DNA of 64,000 bases, from the NCBI RefSeq assembly GCF_000197735.1, contig NC_014550.1:2976001-3040000 (forward strand), read 5' to 3'. This DNA is from Glutamicibacter arilaitensis Re117 (GTDB lineage: Bacteria > Actinomycetota > Actinomycetes > Actinomycetales > Micrococcaceae). The position numbers and the translations under genes were made by a program. The notes below the pieces were generated by a model that saw nothing but the letters and a program-made list of their open reading frames with translations, was not told the origin of the DNA and made no database searches. Shown here one piece after another: positions 43,401-51,494 of the stretch; the first letter of the stretch is position 1; each line of letters begins with the position of its first letter.

Positions 43401-43921
43401 TCTGCTTCCTTTTCACCCAGGATGGCTTCGCCGAGCAGGTTGACGTTCAGGTTAACGCCATCGCGCTTGATCTTCGAGATAGCTGAGCCCAGCTTGGTCG
43501 GCGAGGCGTCGATGATCAGGTGCCCCACCATTTCGCGCAGAACCTTGCGGGCAATAGGCACGACGACCTGCGGAAGCACAGGGGCCATGGTTCCGCCAAG
43601 GCCCACGGCCTTTCGCATGTACCACGGAAGGAAGCCTGGCACCTTGGGGGCAAGCTTCTTCAGGTTGATCGCTGCGACGCGCAGGTCTTCGGGGCGGATG
43701 ACTTCGTCGACGAAGCCGACGGCGAAGTCCAGTCCCTTGGGGTCCTTGAGCAGGCCGGCCAGGCGGGCGGCGGCAGCATCCACAGGATAGTCTGCGGCCT
43801 CGGTAAGCCAGCGGCGGACCAGCTGGATGACATCCTCTGCGAGGTCCGCCGGAGCGGTGAGCGGGTTGCCCTCAGCATCCAGTGCTGCGGGAACTACGTG
43901 CTGTGTGGAGAGAGAAGACAC
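40403..43921 (-). CDS. putA: Bifunctional proline dehydrogenase / L-glutamate-gamma-semialdehyde dehydrogenase
   Basis: This 1172-residue enzyme oxidises proline to glutamate in two steps. Residues ~95-470 form the FAD-dependent proline dehydrogenase barrel ('YVSIKVSS', 'NLDMEEYKDLELT', 'VRVVKGANLPMEIMEAD'). Residues ~530-1000 form the NAD-dependent P5C dehydrogenase: 'VVTPPWNFPMAIPAG', 'LLAETSGKNA', catalytic Cys769 in 'GHAGQKCSAS'. About 170 C-terminal residues make an extra domain of long PutA types. The N-terminal ribbon-helix-helix domain of E. coli PutA is missing, so it cannot repress itself. The divergent LysR gene probably regulates it; putP lies beyond. Confidence 0.95.
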   Translation of the reverse strand: MSSLSTQHVVPAALDAEGNPLTAPADLAEDVIQLVRRWLTEAADYPVDAAAARLAGLLKDPKGLDFAVGFVDEVIRPEDLRVAAINLKKLAPKVPGFLPWYMRKAVGLGGTMAPVLPQVVVPIARKVLREMVGHLIIDASPTKLGSAISKIKRDGVNLNVNLLGEAILGEKEAERRLEGTAKLLDRDDVDYVSIKVSSTVAPHNHWAFDEAVENIVEKLRPLYEKAARSPKKKFINLDMEEYKDLELTIAVFTKILSIDEFKDLPAGIVLQAYLPDALSAMIELQEFSAARVAAGGAPIKVRVVKGANLPMEIMEADIHGWPLATWHTKQDSDTSYKSVLDYALRPDHVKNVRIGIAGHNLFDVALAWLLAKARKVTDGIEFEMLLGMATGQAEAVRKDVGSLLLYTPVVHPAEFDVAIAYLIRRLEEGASQENFMSAVFELSKNEQLFEREKNRFLASLESLDNTIPVPHRVQNRQVQDPALTERVAGFADGSTNFFNTPDTDPDLEQNRAWGREILSKMEHSPLGKELVKNNTLNSAGELDESIAMGVDASASWQALGSAKRAEILHRAGLLFEERRATLLEVLGSECGKTIDQGDVEISEAIDFAHYYAELGRELDAVDGAKFVPSKLTVVTPPWNFPMAIPAGSTLSALAAGSSVIIKPASQAARVGSVMVQCLWDAGVPEDVLQLVFVGDRSLGQQLVSDERVDRLILTGGYETAELFRSFRKDLPLLAETSGKNATIVSPHADLDLAARDVVQSAFGHAGQKCSASSLVVLVGSVAESRRFHSQLIDAVKSLKVGYPWNPESQMGPLIGQPGEKLKRGLTTLGAGETWAIEPQQLDDSGKLYSPGVRYGVQRGSEYHKTEYFGPILGVMTAKTLEEAVEIVNEVDYGLTSGLHSLDKDELSYWMENIQAGNIYVNRGITGAIVQRQPFGGWKKSAIGAGTKAGGPNYLIGMGSWEDAPAKQGAALSTFDERLLNTAQLDAQQTEWLGAALASDKLWWNTEFNQAKDRSGLKAERNIFRYRAVDVTVRFEEATSGHGLAEALRVVAAGVTAGSRVIFSADVQLPLGVRNLLAENSVTVVREDSDAFAARAAKLAAKTGPESAARIRLIGGSVKAVAEATNGKPDVAIYASPVTAAGRVELLPFLHEQAVSITAHRFGTPNHLTDDLI

Positions 43922-44156
43922 TAATGGGTCCCTTCGATGCTATTCGTAACTTGTGGTTCGGCACCGAACGCTGATGTCGTTATGGCTAATCTAGTTGTCT
44001 TCTGTGGTCAGTCAACCGCTAGGAAAAGCTGTGTGCAAGATCGAGTATGAACCTATATTGTCTTAAGCAAAAGTGAACAAAACCGAAGTAGATCGTTCGG
44101 TTTTGCCGATGTATTTGCACTGCGTAAATACCCATTAACTGAACGGCGGAAAACCC
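43922..44156. promoter_or_regulatory. Divergent promoter region putA / lysR
   Basis: The 235-nt AT-rich space between putA (minus) and its probable LysR regulator (plus) should hold both promoters and the LysR binding site. No palindrome stands out clearly enough to name an operator. Confidence 0.5.
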
Positions 44157-45131
44157 GTGCTTGAGTTGAGACGATTGCGTTTACTACGCGAACTGAATAT
44201 CCGCGGAACCATCGCTGAAGTAGCCGATGCACTGAGCTATTCACCCTCGTCCGTTTCCCAGCAGCTAAGCCAGCTGGAATCCGAAACCGGAGTGGAGCTG
44301 CTTCGGCGTACCGGACGCACCTTGAAACTGACCCCGCAGGCTCAGATTCTGGTGGCCCACACCGAAGAGCTGCTCGATTCCATGGAACGCGCCGAAGCGG
44401 ATCTGGCCGCCACCATGTCAACGGTCTCCGGAACCGTGCGACTAGCAGTTTTCCAGACCGCCATGCTGGCCCTGATGCCGCCGGTACTGCGCGAGCTGCG
44501 CGAGGAATATCCGGCGCTGAGGGTGGAGATGAGCCAGCAGGAACCGGCCGATGCGCTGAACGAAACCAGCAGCCGAACCTTCGATCTGGTCGTCGCAGAA
44601 CAATATTCGGGGCATTCTGCACCACATTACGGAAACCTTGATCGACGTGTTCTGACTCACGATCCGATCCGCTTGGCCTTGCCAGCACGAGGCGCCGAGG
44701 GGAACGCTGGATTCGACCGGGTGCGCAACTTGGAACATGCCAAGTCCTTGCCCTGGGTAGCGGAGCCGGAAGGGGCCGCCAGCAGGCACTGGGCACTGCA
44801 GGCTTGCCGACTGGCCGGCTTCGAGCCAGACCTCCGTTATGAAACCGCGGATTTGCAGGCTCACGTGCAGTTAGTCGCTTCAGGCAACGCCGTGGCAATG
44901 CTTCCAGAGCTAGTGCTGCGCGACCACCGGGACAGCTTGCGCACGGTGGATCTTCCAGGCGCTCCCAAGCGCACAATTTTCACCGCCATGAGGCATTCTT
45001 CTCTCCAGTCCCCCGCCATCCGCGCGGTGCGCAAATCACTGCACGCGCAGCCCGAAATGAGTGACGCAAGCAACTTGGCGATTTTGGCTACACCGGCAGA
45101 CTTCGATACGGTCGAGTACGTAACGAAATGA
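44157..45131 (+). CDS. LysR family regulator, probably of proline utilisation
   Basis: The 324-residue protein has a LysR HTH (residues ~1-60: 'LRRLRLLRELNIRGTIAEVA', 'YSPSSVSQQLSQLE') and a ligand domain. The position between divergent putA and codirectional putP makes regulation of proline catabolism likely; proline or P5C as inducer is inference. GTG 44157 is the start. It ends 123 nt before putP. Confidence 0.9.
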   Translation: MLELRRLRLLRELNIRGTIAEVADALSYSPSSVSQQLSQLESETGVELLRRTGRTLKLTPQAQILVAHTEELLDSMERAEADLAATMSTVSGTVRLAVFQTAMLALMPPVLRELREEYPALRVEMSQQEPADALNETSSRTFDLVVAEQYSGHSAPHYGNLDRRVLTHDPIRLALPARGAEGNAGFDRVRNLEHAKSLPWVAEPEGAASRHWALQACRLAGFEPDLRYETADLQAHVQLVASGNAVAMLPELVLRDHRDSLRTVDLPGAPKRTIFTAMRHSSLQSPAIRAVRKSLHAQPEMSDASNLAILATPADFDTVEYVTK

Positions 45132-45254
45132 TCACAGACCAAAAGGCACGTGCGACAAACCGCGCAATTAGTGCCATAGTGGTGACTCGCACCACATAAA
45201 TCCGCGCCTCGGTTGATTCTTCGGAGTCCCAGGCACAAACGGTAATGAGGAAAA

Positions 45255-46760
45255 ATGTCCGACCTGACTTTCCAGACGATTGCGATTGCAATTTATATGG
45301 CTGCGATGCTTGGCATCGGCTATATCGCATATCGCCGCACCAACAATATTGACGACTACATGTTGGCCGACCGTGGCCTGAAGCCATGGGTCGCCGCGCT
45401 TTCGGCCGGCGCCTCCGATATGTCCGGCTGGCTGCTGATGGGCCTGCCTGGCGCTATCTACCTCGGCGGCATGCACGAATCGTGGATCGGCATCGGCCTG
45501 CTGGTCGGCGCCTGGCTGAACTGGAAGTTCGTCGCTCCACGACTGCGCTCCTACACTGCGATCTCGCAGAACGCCATCACCATCCCGAGCTTCTTCGAGA
45601 AGCGCCTGAAAGATTCCAAGCACCTGCTGCGCATCGCTTGCGCAGTGATCATCTTGGTCTTCTTCACCTTCTATGTCTCCTCGGGCATGGTTGCCGCCGG
45701 CAAGTTCTTCGAGGCTTCCTTCGGCTGGCAGTACCTGGCCGGCATGGGCTTCGTTGCCGTCATCACCTTGCTCTACACCCTGTTCGGCGGATTCCTCGGA
45801 GCCTCGCTGACCGACATGGTCCAGGGCGTGCTGATGGTCATTGCACTGATCGCAGTGCCGATCGTCGCGGTCACCCGCATCGGCGATCCTTCCACCCTGG
45901 CTACCCGCATCACCGATGTGAACCCGGAAGCATTCAACCTGTTCTCCTCATTCACTGAAAACGGTGCAGGCGTTGCCCTGCTGGCCATCATCTCGGCTGC
46001 CGCCTGGGGCCTGGGCTACTTCGGCCAGCCGCACATCATCGTGCGCTTCATGGCGCTGCGCACCCCTGGTGAAGCCAAGGTTGCCCGCCGCATCGGCGTA
46101 GGCTGGATGCTGGTTTCGACCATCGGTGCGGTTTTGACCGCTCTGATCGGTATCGCCTACTTCGCTGACGAGCCATTGGATAAGGCAAGCAGCGAGACCG
46201 TCTTCCTGCTGCTGAGCCAGGTCTTCTTCCACCCGCTGATCGCCGGTTTGGTACTGGCCGCGGTGCTGGCAGCCATCATGTCCACCATGTCTTCGCAGCT
46301 GATCGTTTGCTCTTCGGCACTGGTGGAGGACCTCTACAACATCACCGGACGCAAGGCTTCGCCAAAGGCCCTGGTCATGCTCGGCCGTGCCGGCGTGCTG
46401 CTGGTCGCAATCGTCGCCGCACTGCTGGCACTGAACCCGAACTCCTCGATCCTGGATCTGGTGGCGTTCGCGTGGGCCGGCTTCGGCGCAGCCTTCGGTC
46501 CGATCGTGCTGCTGTCCCTGTACTGGCGCAAGCTGACCGCCGTTGGCGGTTTCGCCGGCATGGTCTCCGGCGCTGTCGTCGTCTTCATCTGGGGCAACAT
46601 CGATGCCCTGACCGGTGCGTTGTACGAGATCGTTCCAGGCTTCATCGTGGCACTGGTTGTCGCAATCGTGGTTTCCAAGGCGACCCACCGCCCGAACCCG
46701 ACCATCGACGCCGAGTTCTCCGAAATGGAAGCAGAAGTTGGTTCCAAGGTAACCGCCTAG
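45255..46760 (+). CDS. putP: Sodium/proline symporter
   Basis: The 501-residue protein is full length for PutP (SSS family) with about 13 membrane helices. Typical parts are 'DRGLKPWVAALSAGASDMSG', 'FGGFLGASLTDMVQG' and 'AAIMSTMSSQLIVCSSALVE'. It imports proline with Na+ and should feed PutA. A ribosome-binding site (AATGAGGA) precedes ATG 45255. A terminator follows 15 nt after the stop. Confidence 0.95.
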   Translation: MSDLTFQTIAIAIYMAAMLGIGYIAYRRTNNIDDYMLADRGLKPWVAALSAGASDMSGWLLMGLPGAIYLGGMHESWIGIGLLVGAWLNWKFVAPRLRSYTAISQNAITIPSFFEKRLKDSKHLLRIACAVIILVFFTFYVSSGMVAAGKFFEASFGWQYLAGMGFVAVITLLYTLFGGFLGASLTDMVQGVLMVIALIAVPIVAVTRIGDPSTLATRITDVNPEAFNLFSSFTENGAGVALLAIISAAAWGLGYFGQPHIIVRFMALRTPGEAKVARRIGVGWMLVSTIGAVLTALIGIAYFADEPLDKASSETVFLLLSQVFFHPLIAGLVLAAVLAAIMSTMSSQLIVCSSALVEDLYNITGRKASPKALVMLGRAGVLLVAIVAALLALNPNSSILDLVAFAWAGFGAAFGPIVLLSLYWRKLTAVGGFAGMVSGAVVVFIWGNIDALTGALYEIVPGFIVALVVAIVVSKATHRPNPTIDAEFSEMEAEVGSKVTA

Positions 46761-46775
46761 GTCCCCGCTTCAGCC

Positions 46776-46811
46776 AAAGCTCCCTTGATCCGCACGGATC
46801 AAGGGAGCTTT
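46776..46811 (+). terminator. Terminator of putP
   Basis: A perfect 16-bp stem AAAGCTCCCTTGATCC / GGATCAAGGGAGCTTT has a 4-nt loop and is followed by CCCTTTTCC. Confidence 0.92.
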
Positions 46812-46932
46812 CCCTTTTCCACCTCAGATGTAACAGTTCGGTATGAGCACCGATGTCGTGACTGCAGTACACAGCCAGGCGCAGTAGCCTTGAGCTATGC
46901 CGCGGACCCGAGCTGGAAGGAATTCCCTCAAG

Positions 46933-48336
46933 ATGAGCACCCAGAATAAATTCACGCACTGGCAGCGCACCGAATCCCAGTTCCTCGCCGCAGACCCCAA
47001 GGCGGTCTACTCCATCGTCGGCAACTTGTCGCAGACCGGTGAATGGATGAAGAGCTTCGATGGCTTCGTGGTGCACGATGACCAGCGAGGGGTGGGCACC
47101 AAGGTGGATCTGCTGCCGCCGGGCAAGCTCTTCGGGGCCTTGCACCGCAACACGGCGCCCTCTGGGTCCATCACCCGCCGCAACCAGGCCACCCGCATGG
47201 TCGAATTCACCCAGCCGCAGCCAGCCGGTGAAATGGTTCTGCGCTGGCAGGTCGATGAGCACCAGCAAGGCTCGCTGCTGCACTTCACCGTAGAGCTGCA
47301 CGGGCCAGGTACCGCCGCGTTCAAGTTCACTGTGGCCAATGCCCTGTGCAAGGACTTCGCGCTGGCAGCCGCCCGGCTCTACAAGATCATCGCTCCCACC
47401 GCCCACCACAAGCGCGATGCCCATGTGGTCATTTCCGGCGGGCGCGGCTTCCTGGGCCGCAATCTGGTGGCGGACCTGGTCTGCCGCGGCATTTCGGTCG
47501 CAGTGCTCACCCGCTCCCCCGAAACGGATTTCCCGGCGGAACAGTTCTCCTGGGACGGCGAGCATCAGGGCCCATGGGCTAGCGCACTGGCCAGCGAACA
47601 CCCGGTACACCTGATCAACCTGGCCGGTGAACGCGTGGACAAGCGCAACACCCCGGAGAATATCGCCGCGCTCACCGATTCGCGCGTGACCTCCACCCAG
47701 ACCTTGGCAGAAGCCGCGGCCGGCGCCCCGCAACTGGCGACCTGGATCCAGGCCAGCACCACCGCGATCTTCGGCGATGCCGGCGAAGCGGAACTGACCG
47801 AATCCAGCCCGATCCCCACCGACCACCGGGCCCTGCCCGAAATGACCGGTGTGGCCGCCGCCTGGGAGCAGGCCTTCACCGAAGCCGAGGTCAACGCCGC
47901 ACAGCGCTACCTGCTGCGCACCTCGCTGGTCATGCACCCGGATGCTCCGCTGCTCGGACCACTGAACCTGCTGGTGAATACCGGCATGGGCGGCGCGATG
48001 GGTGATGGCAAGCAATGGTTCAGCTGGATCGGCTTGGAAGACTGGCTGCGCCTGGTCCGCTGCCTGCTGGGCTTCGAAGAGCCGAAGATTCCTGCAGGGC
48101 TGGTGCACGCGACCAGCCCGAACCCGTTGCGCAACTCCGAGGTCATGTCGGCGCTGCGTTCCATCGCCGGGCTGCCAGGTCTGCCCACCGGTTCGGTCCT
48201 GCCCAAGATCGGTGCCGCCTTCATGGGTTCCAATGCCCGTGTTGCGCTGACCGGCCGGAAGGTCACCAGCCAGGTGCTGGAGCAGGCCGGATTTGAATTC
48301 CATGAGGTGGATTTCGCCTCCACGGTCTCCAGCTAG
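46933..48336 (+). CDS. SRPBCC-TIGR01777 epimerase (YfcH-like) fusion
   Basis: The 467-residue protein has an N-terminal SRPBCC ligand-binding domain (residues ~1-155) and a C-terminal SDR domain of TIGR01777/YfcH type (~165-465): NAD(P) motif 'VVISGGRGFLGRNLVADLV', 'HLINLAGERVDKR', 'STTAIFGDAG', and a C-terminal DUF1731-like end ('ALTGRKVTSQVLEQAGFEF'). This fusion is common in actinobacteria; the substrate is unknown. ATG 46933 was chosen after GGAAGGAA (46916-46923). The gene is alone, with a hairpin downstream. Confidence 0.88.
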   Translation: MSTQNKFTHWQRTESQFLAADPKAVYSIVGNLSQTGEWMKSFDGFVVHDDQRGVGTKVDLLPPGKLFGALHRNTAPSGSITRRNQATRMVEFTQPQPAGEMVLRWQVDEHQQGSLLHFTVELHGPGTAAFKFTVANALCKDFALAAARLYKIIAPTAHHKRDAHVVISGGRGFLGRNLVADLVCRGISVAVLTRSPETDFPAEQFSWDGEHQGPWASALASEHPVHLINLAGERVDKRNTPENIAALTDSRVTSTQTLAEAAAGAPQLATWIQASTTAIFGDAGEAELTESSPIPTDHRALPEMTGVAAAWEQAFTEAEVNAAQRYLLRTSLVMHPDAPLLGPLNLLVNTGMGGAMGDGKQWFSWIGLEDWLRLVRCLLGFEEPKIPAGLVHATSPNPLRNSEVMSALRSIAGLPGLPTGSVLPKIGAAFMGSNARVALTGRKVTSQVLEQAGFEFHEVDFASTVSS

Positions 48337-48389
48337 CGGTACTTACAACGCAACAGTCGGTAACCTTTGATTTACCTTGAACCCCAGAC

Positions 48390-48429
48390 CCCGTCGTTTA
48401 TGCCACGTCACAGGCATATGCGGCGGGGC
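48390..48429 (+). terminator. Imperfect terminator-like hairpin
   Basis: CCCCGTCGTTTATGCC (48390-48405) pairs with GGCATATGCGGCGGGG (48414-48429), with one mismatch and two G-T pairs; 8-nt loop. No T-tract follows, so termination is uncertain. Confidence 0.5.
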
Positions 48430-48561
48430 CAGGTGCAATGTTCACCATGCGTTAATCGCAAAGAGCCCTGGTGCTTACACTGAACGCTGAGCATGAAACT
48501 GTCACGCCTTGTGCCGTGCCCATACTCATCCTCGGACAGTTTCAAAGGACATCACCCCATC

Positions 48562-50187
48562 ATGGCCAACCTTCTTGAAGCCCACGCCCCGGCTTCTCAC
48601 CACCGCATGCCCAAGCCCAGCGACTTGGACAAGCTCCGCCGCAAGGCGCACACCCCCACCGACCAGCTCAGCGCCAACGTCGCCGTTGATGCCGCCTATA
48701 ACGAGCAGCTGCCCGACGAAGTCTCTTCCAAGATCCTGCCCTTCGAACGCAAGCTGAAGAACATGAGCGAAGTACGCCATTTCTTCCGCACCAACAAAAC
48801 CCCGATCTTCTTCCTCGGCGCCACCCCGGTCAACCTCTTGGGATTGGACCGCTGGGTCCGGAAATTCAGCTACATCACCTACTACGACGGTTGGGATGGG
48901 CACCACCCGCGGGTCTTCACCCCGGCTGAAAAGCCCTACGTCGATTTCCAGAGCGCAGAAGAAATCAACAACTGGCTGCTGGAAAACCCCGAAGTCCGCG
49001 AATACATCGATTCCCAGTGCACCCCCGGCGGTCCGCGACCGAAAATCGCCATGGTCTTCTTCGATGAGGAAACCGAAGCGATTTGCGAGGAACTGGGCTA
49101 CGACCTGATCTTGCCCTCGGCCGCCCTGCGCAATGAGCTGGATTCAAAGATTGTCACCACCCAGCTGGGCAACGCCGCCGGCGCCCCTTCGGTGCCCAAC
49201 GTACTTGGCACCGCCGACAGCTACGACGAGCTGATGGAACTGGCCAATGAAGCTGGCCTGGGCGATGACCTGGTGGTGCAGACCCCGTACGGCGATTCGG
49301 GGAAGACCACGTTCTTCATCGATTCCAAGGCCGGATTCAAGGCCCACTCGAAGAACATCATCGGCGAACAGCTGAAGATCATGAAGCGCATCAACAACCA
49401 GCCGGTAGCGGTAGAAGCAGTGTTGACCGGATGCGGCACCGTCGTGGGCCCGATCCTGACCGAACTGGCCGGATACAAGGAACTGACCCCCTACAAGGGC
49501 GGCTGGTGCGGCAACGAAATGCACCCGGATGTACTCACTGATTCACAGCGTTCGCGCGCTATCGACCTGGTCCGCAAGGTGGGCAACGGCTTGGAGAACA
49601 CCGGTTACCGCGGCTTCTTCGAAGTGGACGTGCTGGTGGATACCGACACCGACGAAGTCTATCTGGGCGAGCTGAACCCCCGTATCTCCGGTGCCAGTGC
49701 CATCACCAACGTCACCGCGGGCGCCTATGCCGACGTACCGCTGTTCCTCTTCCACCTGCTCGAATTCCTTGACGTGGAATTCGAACTGGACGTTGACGAG
49801 ATCAACGCCCGCTGGGAGGAGATGAGCGGGGCCGATATTTGGAGCCATATGATCATCAAGGAAACCGATGACATCCTCCAGTACATCACCCACGCACCGC
49901 GCACGGGCAAGTACTTCTTGGACTCACGCGGGAAGCTGCAATTCTCCCGCTCCGCCTTGGACTGGCACCAGCTGCAGAACCACAAGGAAGCATTCTTCCT
50001 GCGCATTTACGGGGTAGAAGACTACCGATGGAAGGGAGCTGATCTTGGGGTCCTGGTCACCAAATCCAAGCTTCAGTACGAGGGCAAGAAGAAGACCAAG
50101 CTCAGCATCGACGCCAAGCACTTCATCGCCTCCATCCGCTCCCAATACAAGGGAATTGACGTTCCTCCAGCAGAGCATGGCAGCTGA
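48562..50187 (+). CDS. ATP-grasp family ligase (biotin-carboxylase-like)
   Basis: The 541-residue protein has an ATP-grasp fold in its middle and C-terminal parts (~200-440): 'DDLVVQTPYGDSGKTTFF' (nucleotide loop), 'TGYRGFFEVDVLVD', and the metal-binding 'YLGELNPRISGASAITNVT'. ATP-grasp enzymes join a carboxylate, activated as acyl-phosphate, to an amine or thiol. No biotin-carrier partner is present, so carboxylase function is not supported; peptide or amide ligation is an option. ATG 48562 was chosen over a frame start at 48493 because AAAGGAC precedes it. The 3' end overlaps the NylB-like hydrolase gene by 11 nt. Confidence 0.8.
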   Translation: MANLLEAHAPASHHRMPKPSDLDKLRRKAHTPTDQLSANVAVDAAYNEQLPDEVSSKILPFERKLKNMSEVRHFFRTNKTPIFFLGATPVNLLGLDRWVRKFSYITYYDGWDGHHPRVFTPAEKPYVDFQSAEEINNWLLENPEVREYIDSQCTPGGPRPKIAMVFFDEETEAICEELGYDLILPSAALRNELDSKIVTTQLGNAAGAPSVPNVLGTADSYDELMELANEAGLGDDLVVQTPYGDSGKTTFFIDSKAGFKAHSKNIIGEQLKIMKRINNQPVAVEAVLTGCGTVVGPILTELAGYKELTPYKGGWCGNEMHPDVLTDSQRSRAIDLVRKVGNGLENTGYRGFFEVDVLVDTDTDEVYLGELNPRISGASAITNVTAGAYADVPLFLFHLLEFLDVEFELDVDEINARWEEMSGADIWSHMIIKETDDILQYITHAPRTGKYFLDSRGKLQFSRSALDWHQLQNHKEAFFLRIYGVEDYRWKGADLGVLVTKSKLQYEGKKKTKLSIDAKHFIASIRSQYKGIDVPPAEHGS

Positions 50188-51406
50188 GGCCACCGATGCC
50201 GCCGGAACCACCGCGGCACGAACTGCGCCAACTGCCAGCAACGCGCTGAACATCGCCACCTGGCAGTACCCGCAGAACATCAAGCGCTCTTTCCAGAACA
50301 TTGCCCGGATCCACCCCACCATCAAGGTTTCCCGAGGCGATGGGCCCATCGTCAAGCTCCACCTGGCCGAAGAGAAGCTGGGCAAGCTGGAAGTGGCCAA
50401 AGCGAGCATCACCGACCCGGCGTTGACCGTGCGCGGGGTCATGCATGCGACGAACACCGACGCTGTGCTGGTCATGCACAACGGACGGGTCCTCTGGGAA
50501 AAGTACAACAACACCATGACTTCGCTGACCGACCATCTGCTGATGTCCGTCAGCAAGACCCTGGTCGGCTCGGTGGCCGGCGCGCTGTGCGATGCCGGGC
50601 TGCTCGACGTCGAATGCCCGGTCGACTCCTACGTTCCGGCACTGGCCCGCAGCGGCTACGCCGGAGCACGGGTACGCGACCTGCTGGACATGCGCTCTGG
50701 CATCAAGTTCTCCGAGGAGTATCTGGATCCCACCGCGGAAGTGCGCCTGATGGAAGAAGCCATCGGGTGGGCGCCGGCGCGCGGAGCGATCGGACCGATC
50801 GGCATGTACGAGTTCCTCTTGACCTTGCAGGCCAAAGGTCCGCACGGCGGACCCTTCGAATACCGTTCGTGTGAAACCGATGCGCTGGGCTGGGTGCTGG
50901 AATCGGCCGGGGGCGCTCCCATGCAGGAGCTGCTCTCCAAGTACATCTGGTCAAAGATCGGGGCGCAGCAGGACCTGGTGATGGGTGTGGACCAGTTCGG
51001 CACCGGCATGTTCGATGGCGGCTTCAACGCCTGCCTGCGCGATCTGGCGCGCTTCGGGCACATGTATGTCAACGGCGGCCGGGCGCTGACCGGCAAGCAG
51101 GTGCTCTCCGAGGATTGGGTTGCGCAGACCCTCAGCGCCGACCCGCTGCTGGCCCAGGCCTTCGCCCAGTCCCCCGGGGATAACATGATGCCCGGCGGGC
51201 GCTACCGCAACCAGATCTGGTTCCCGAACCCCGCCACCAATGCCGCGGTGGCCTTGGGGATCCATGGCCAGATGATCTACATGGATCCGGCCACCAAGAT
51301 GGTGGCGGTCAAGCTTTCGAGCTGGCCGCTGCCGCAGGATGCTTCCAAGCTGTTCCCGACTATCCGTGCTTTTGAAGCGGTTTCCGCCTACTTGGCCACG
51401 AAATAG
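50177..51406 (+). CDS. Serine hydrolase, NylB-like (6-aminohexanoate-dimer hydrolase / class C beta-lactamase fold)
   Basis: The 409-residue protein has the SxxK motif 'LLMSVSKTLVG' (Ser124, Lys127; Ser codon 50546-50548), the catalytic Tyr in 'FEYRSCETDALGW' and the third motif 'GIHGQMIYMDP'. Many stretches match the nylon-oligomer hydrolase NylB as I remember it ('LLMSVSK', 'DPASEV'-like 'DPTAEV', 'VKLSSWP'). Such enzymes cut amide or ester bonds. No signal peptide is seen, so it is cytoplasmic. ATG 50177 lies inside the ATP-grasp gene, hence coupled translation. The natural substrate is unknown; it might reverse or process the ligase product. Confidence 0.85.
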   Translation: MAAEATDAAGTTAARTAPTASNALNIATWQYPQNIKRSFQNIARIHPTIKVSRGDGPIVKLHLAEEKLGKLEVAKASITDPALTVRGVMHATNTDAVLVMHNGRVLWEKYNNTMTSLTDHLLMSVSKTLVGSVAGALCDAGLLDVECPVDSYVPALARSGYAGARVRDLLDMRSGIKFSEEYLDPTAEVRLMEEAIGWAPARGAIGPIGMYEFLLTLQAKGPHGGPFEYRSCETDALGWVLESAGGAPMQELLSKYIWSKIGAQQDLVMGVDQFGTGMFDGGFNACLRDLARFGHMYVNGGRALTGKQVLSEDWVAQTLSADPLLAQAFAQSPGDNMMPGGRYRNQIWFPNPATNAAVALGIHGQMIYMDPATKMVAVKLSSWPLPQDASKLFPTIRAFEAVSAYLATK

Positions 51407-51433
51407 CAGCAGCGCAGCGCACGCTGCACGGCA

Positions 51434-51472
51434 AACGCCCTGGCAGGACCACGATGGTCCAGCCAGGGCGTT
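51434..51472. terminator. Terminator between NylB-like gene and decarboxylase
   Basis: AACGCCCTGGC (51434-51444) pairs with GCCAGGGCGTT (51462-51472); an inner stem GGACC/GGTCC follows one mismatch, with a 5-nt loop. AGTTTTTG follows. It lies between convergent genes. Confidence 0.9.
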
Positions 51473-51494
51473 AGTTTTTGGCGGCTTAGGGCCG

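Noticed and set aside
41333..43486. Plus-strand open frame of 717 codons opposite putA
   Set aside because: It is a shadow of GC-rich codon use in putA; the product is His/Gln/Gly-rich without domains, and putA motifs are clear on the other strand.
44053..44976. Minus-strand open frame opposite the LysR gene
   Set aside because: Arg/Pro-rich composition, no domain; the plus strand has a convincing LysR protein.
46642..48303. Minus-strand open frame of 553 codons opposite the SRPBCC-SDR gene
   Set aside because: It overlaps the putP end, its terminator and a gene with clear domains; no similarity to a family is visible.
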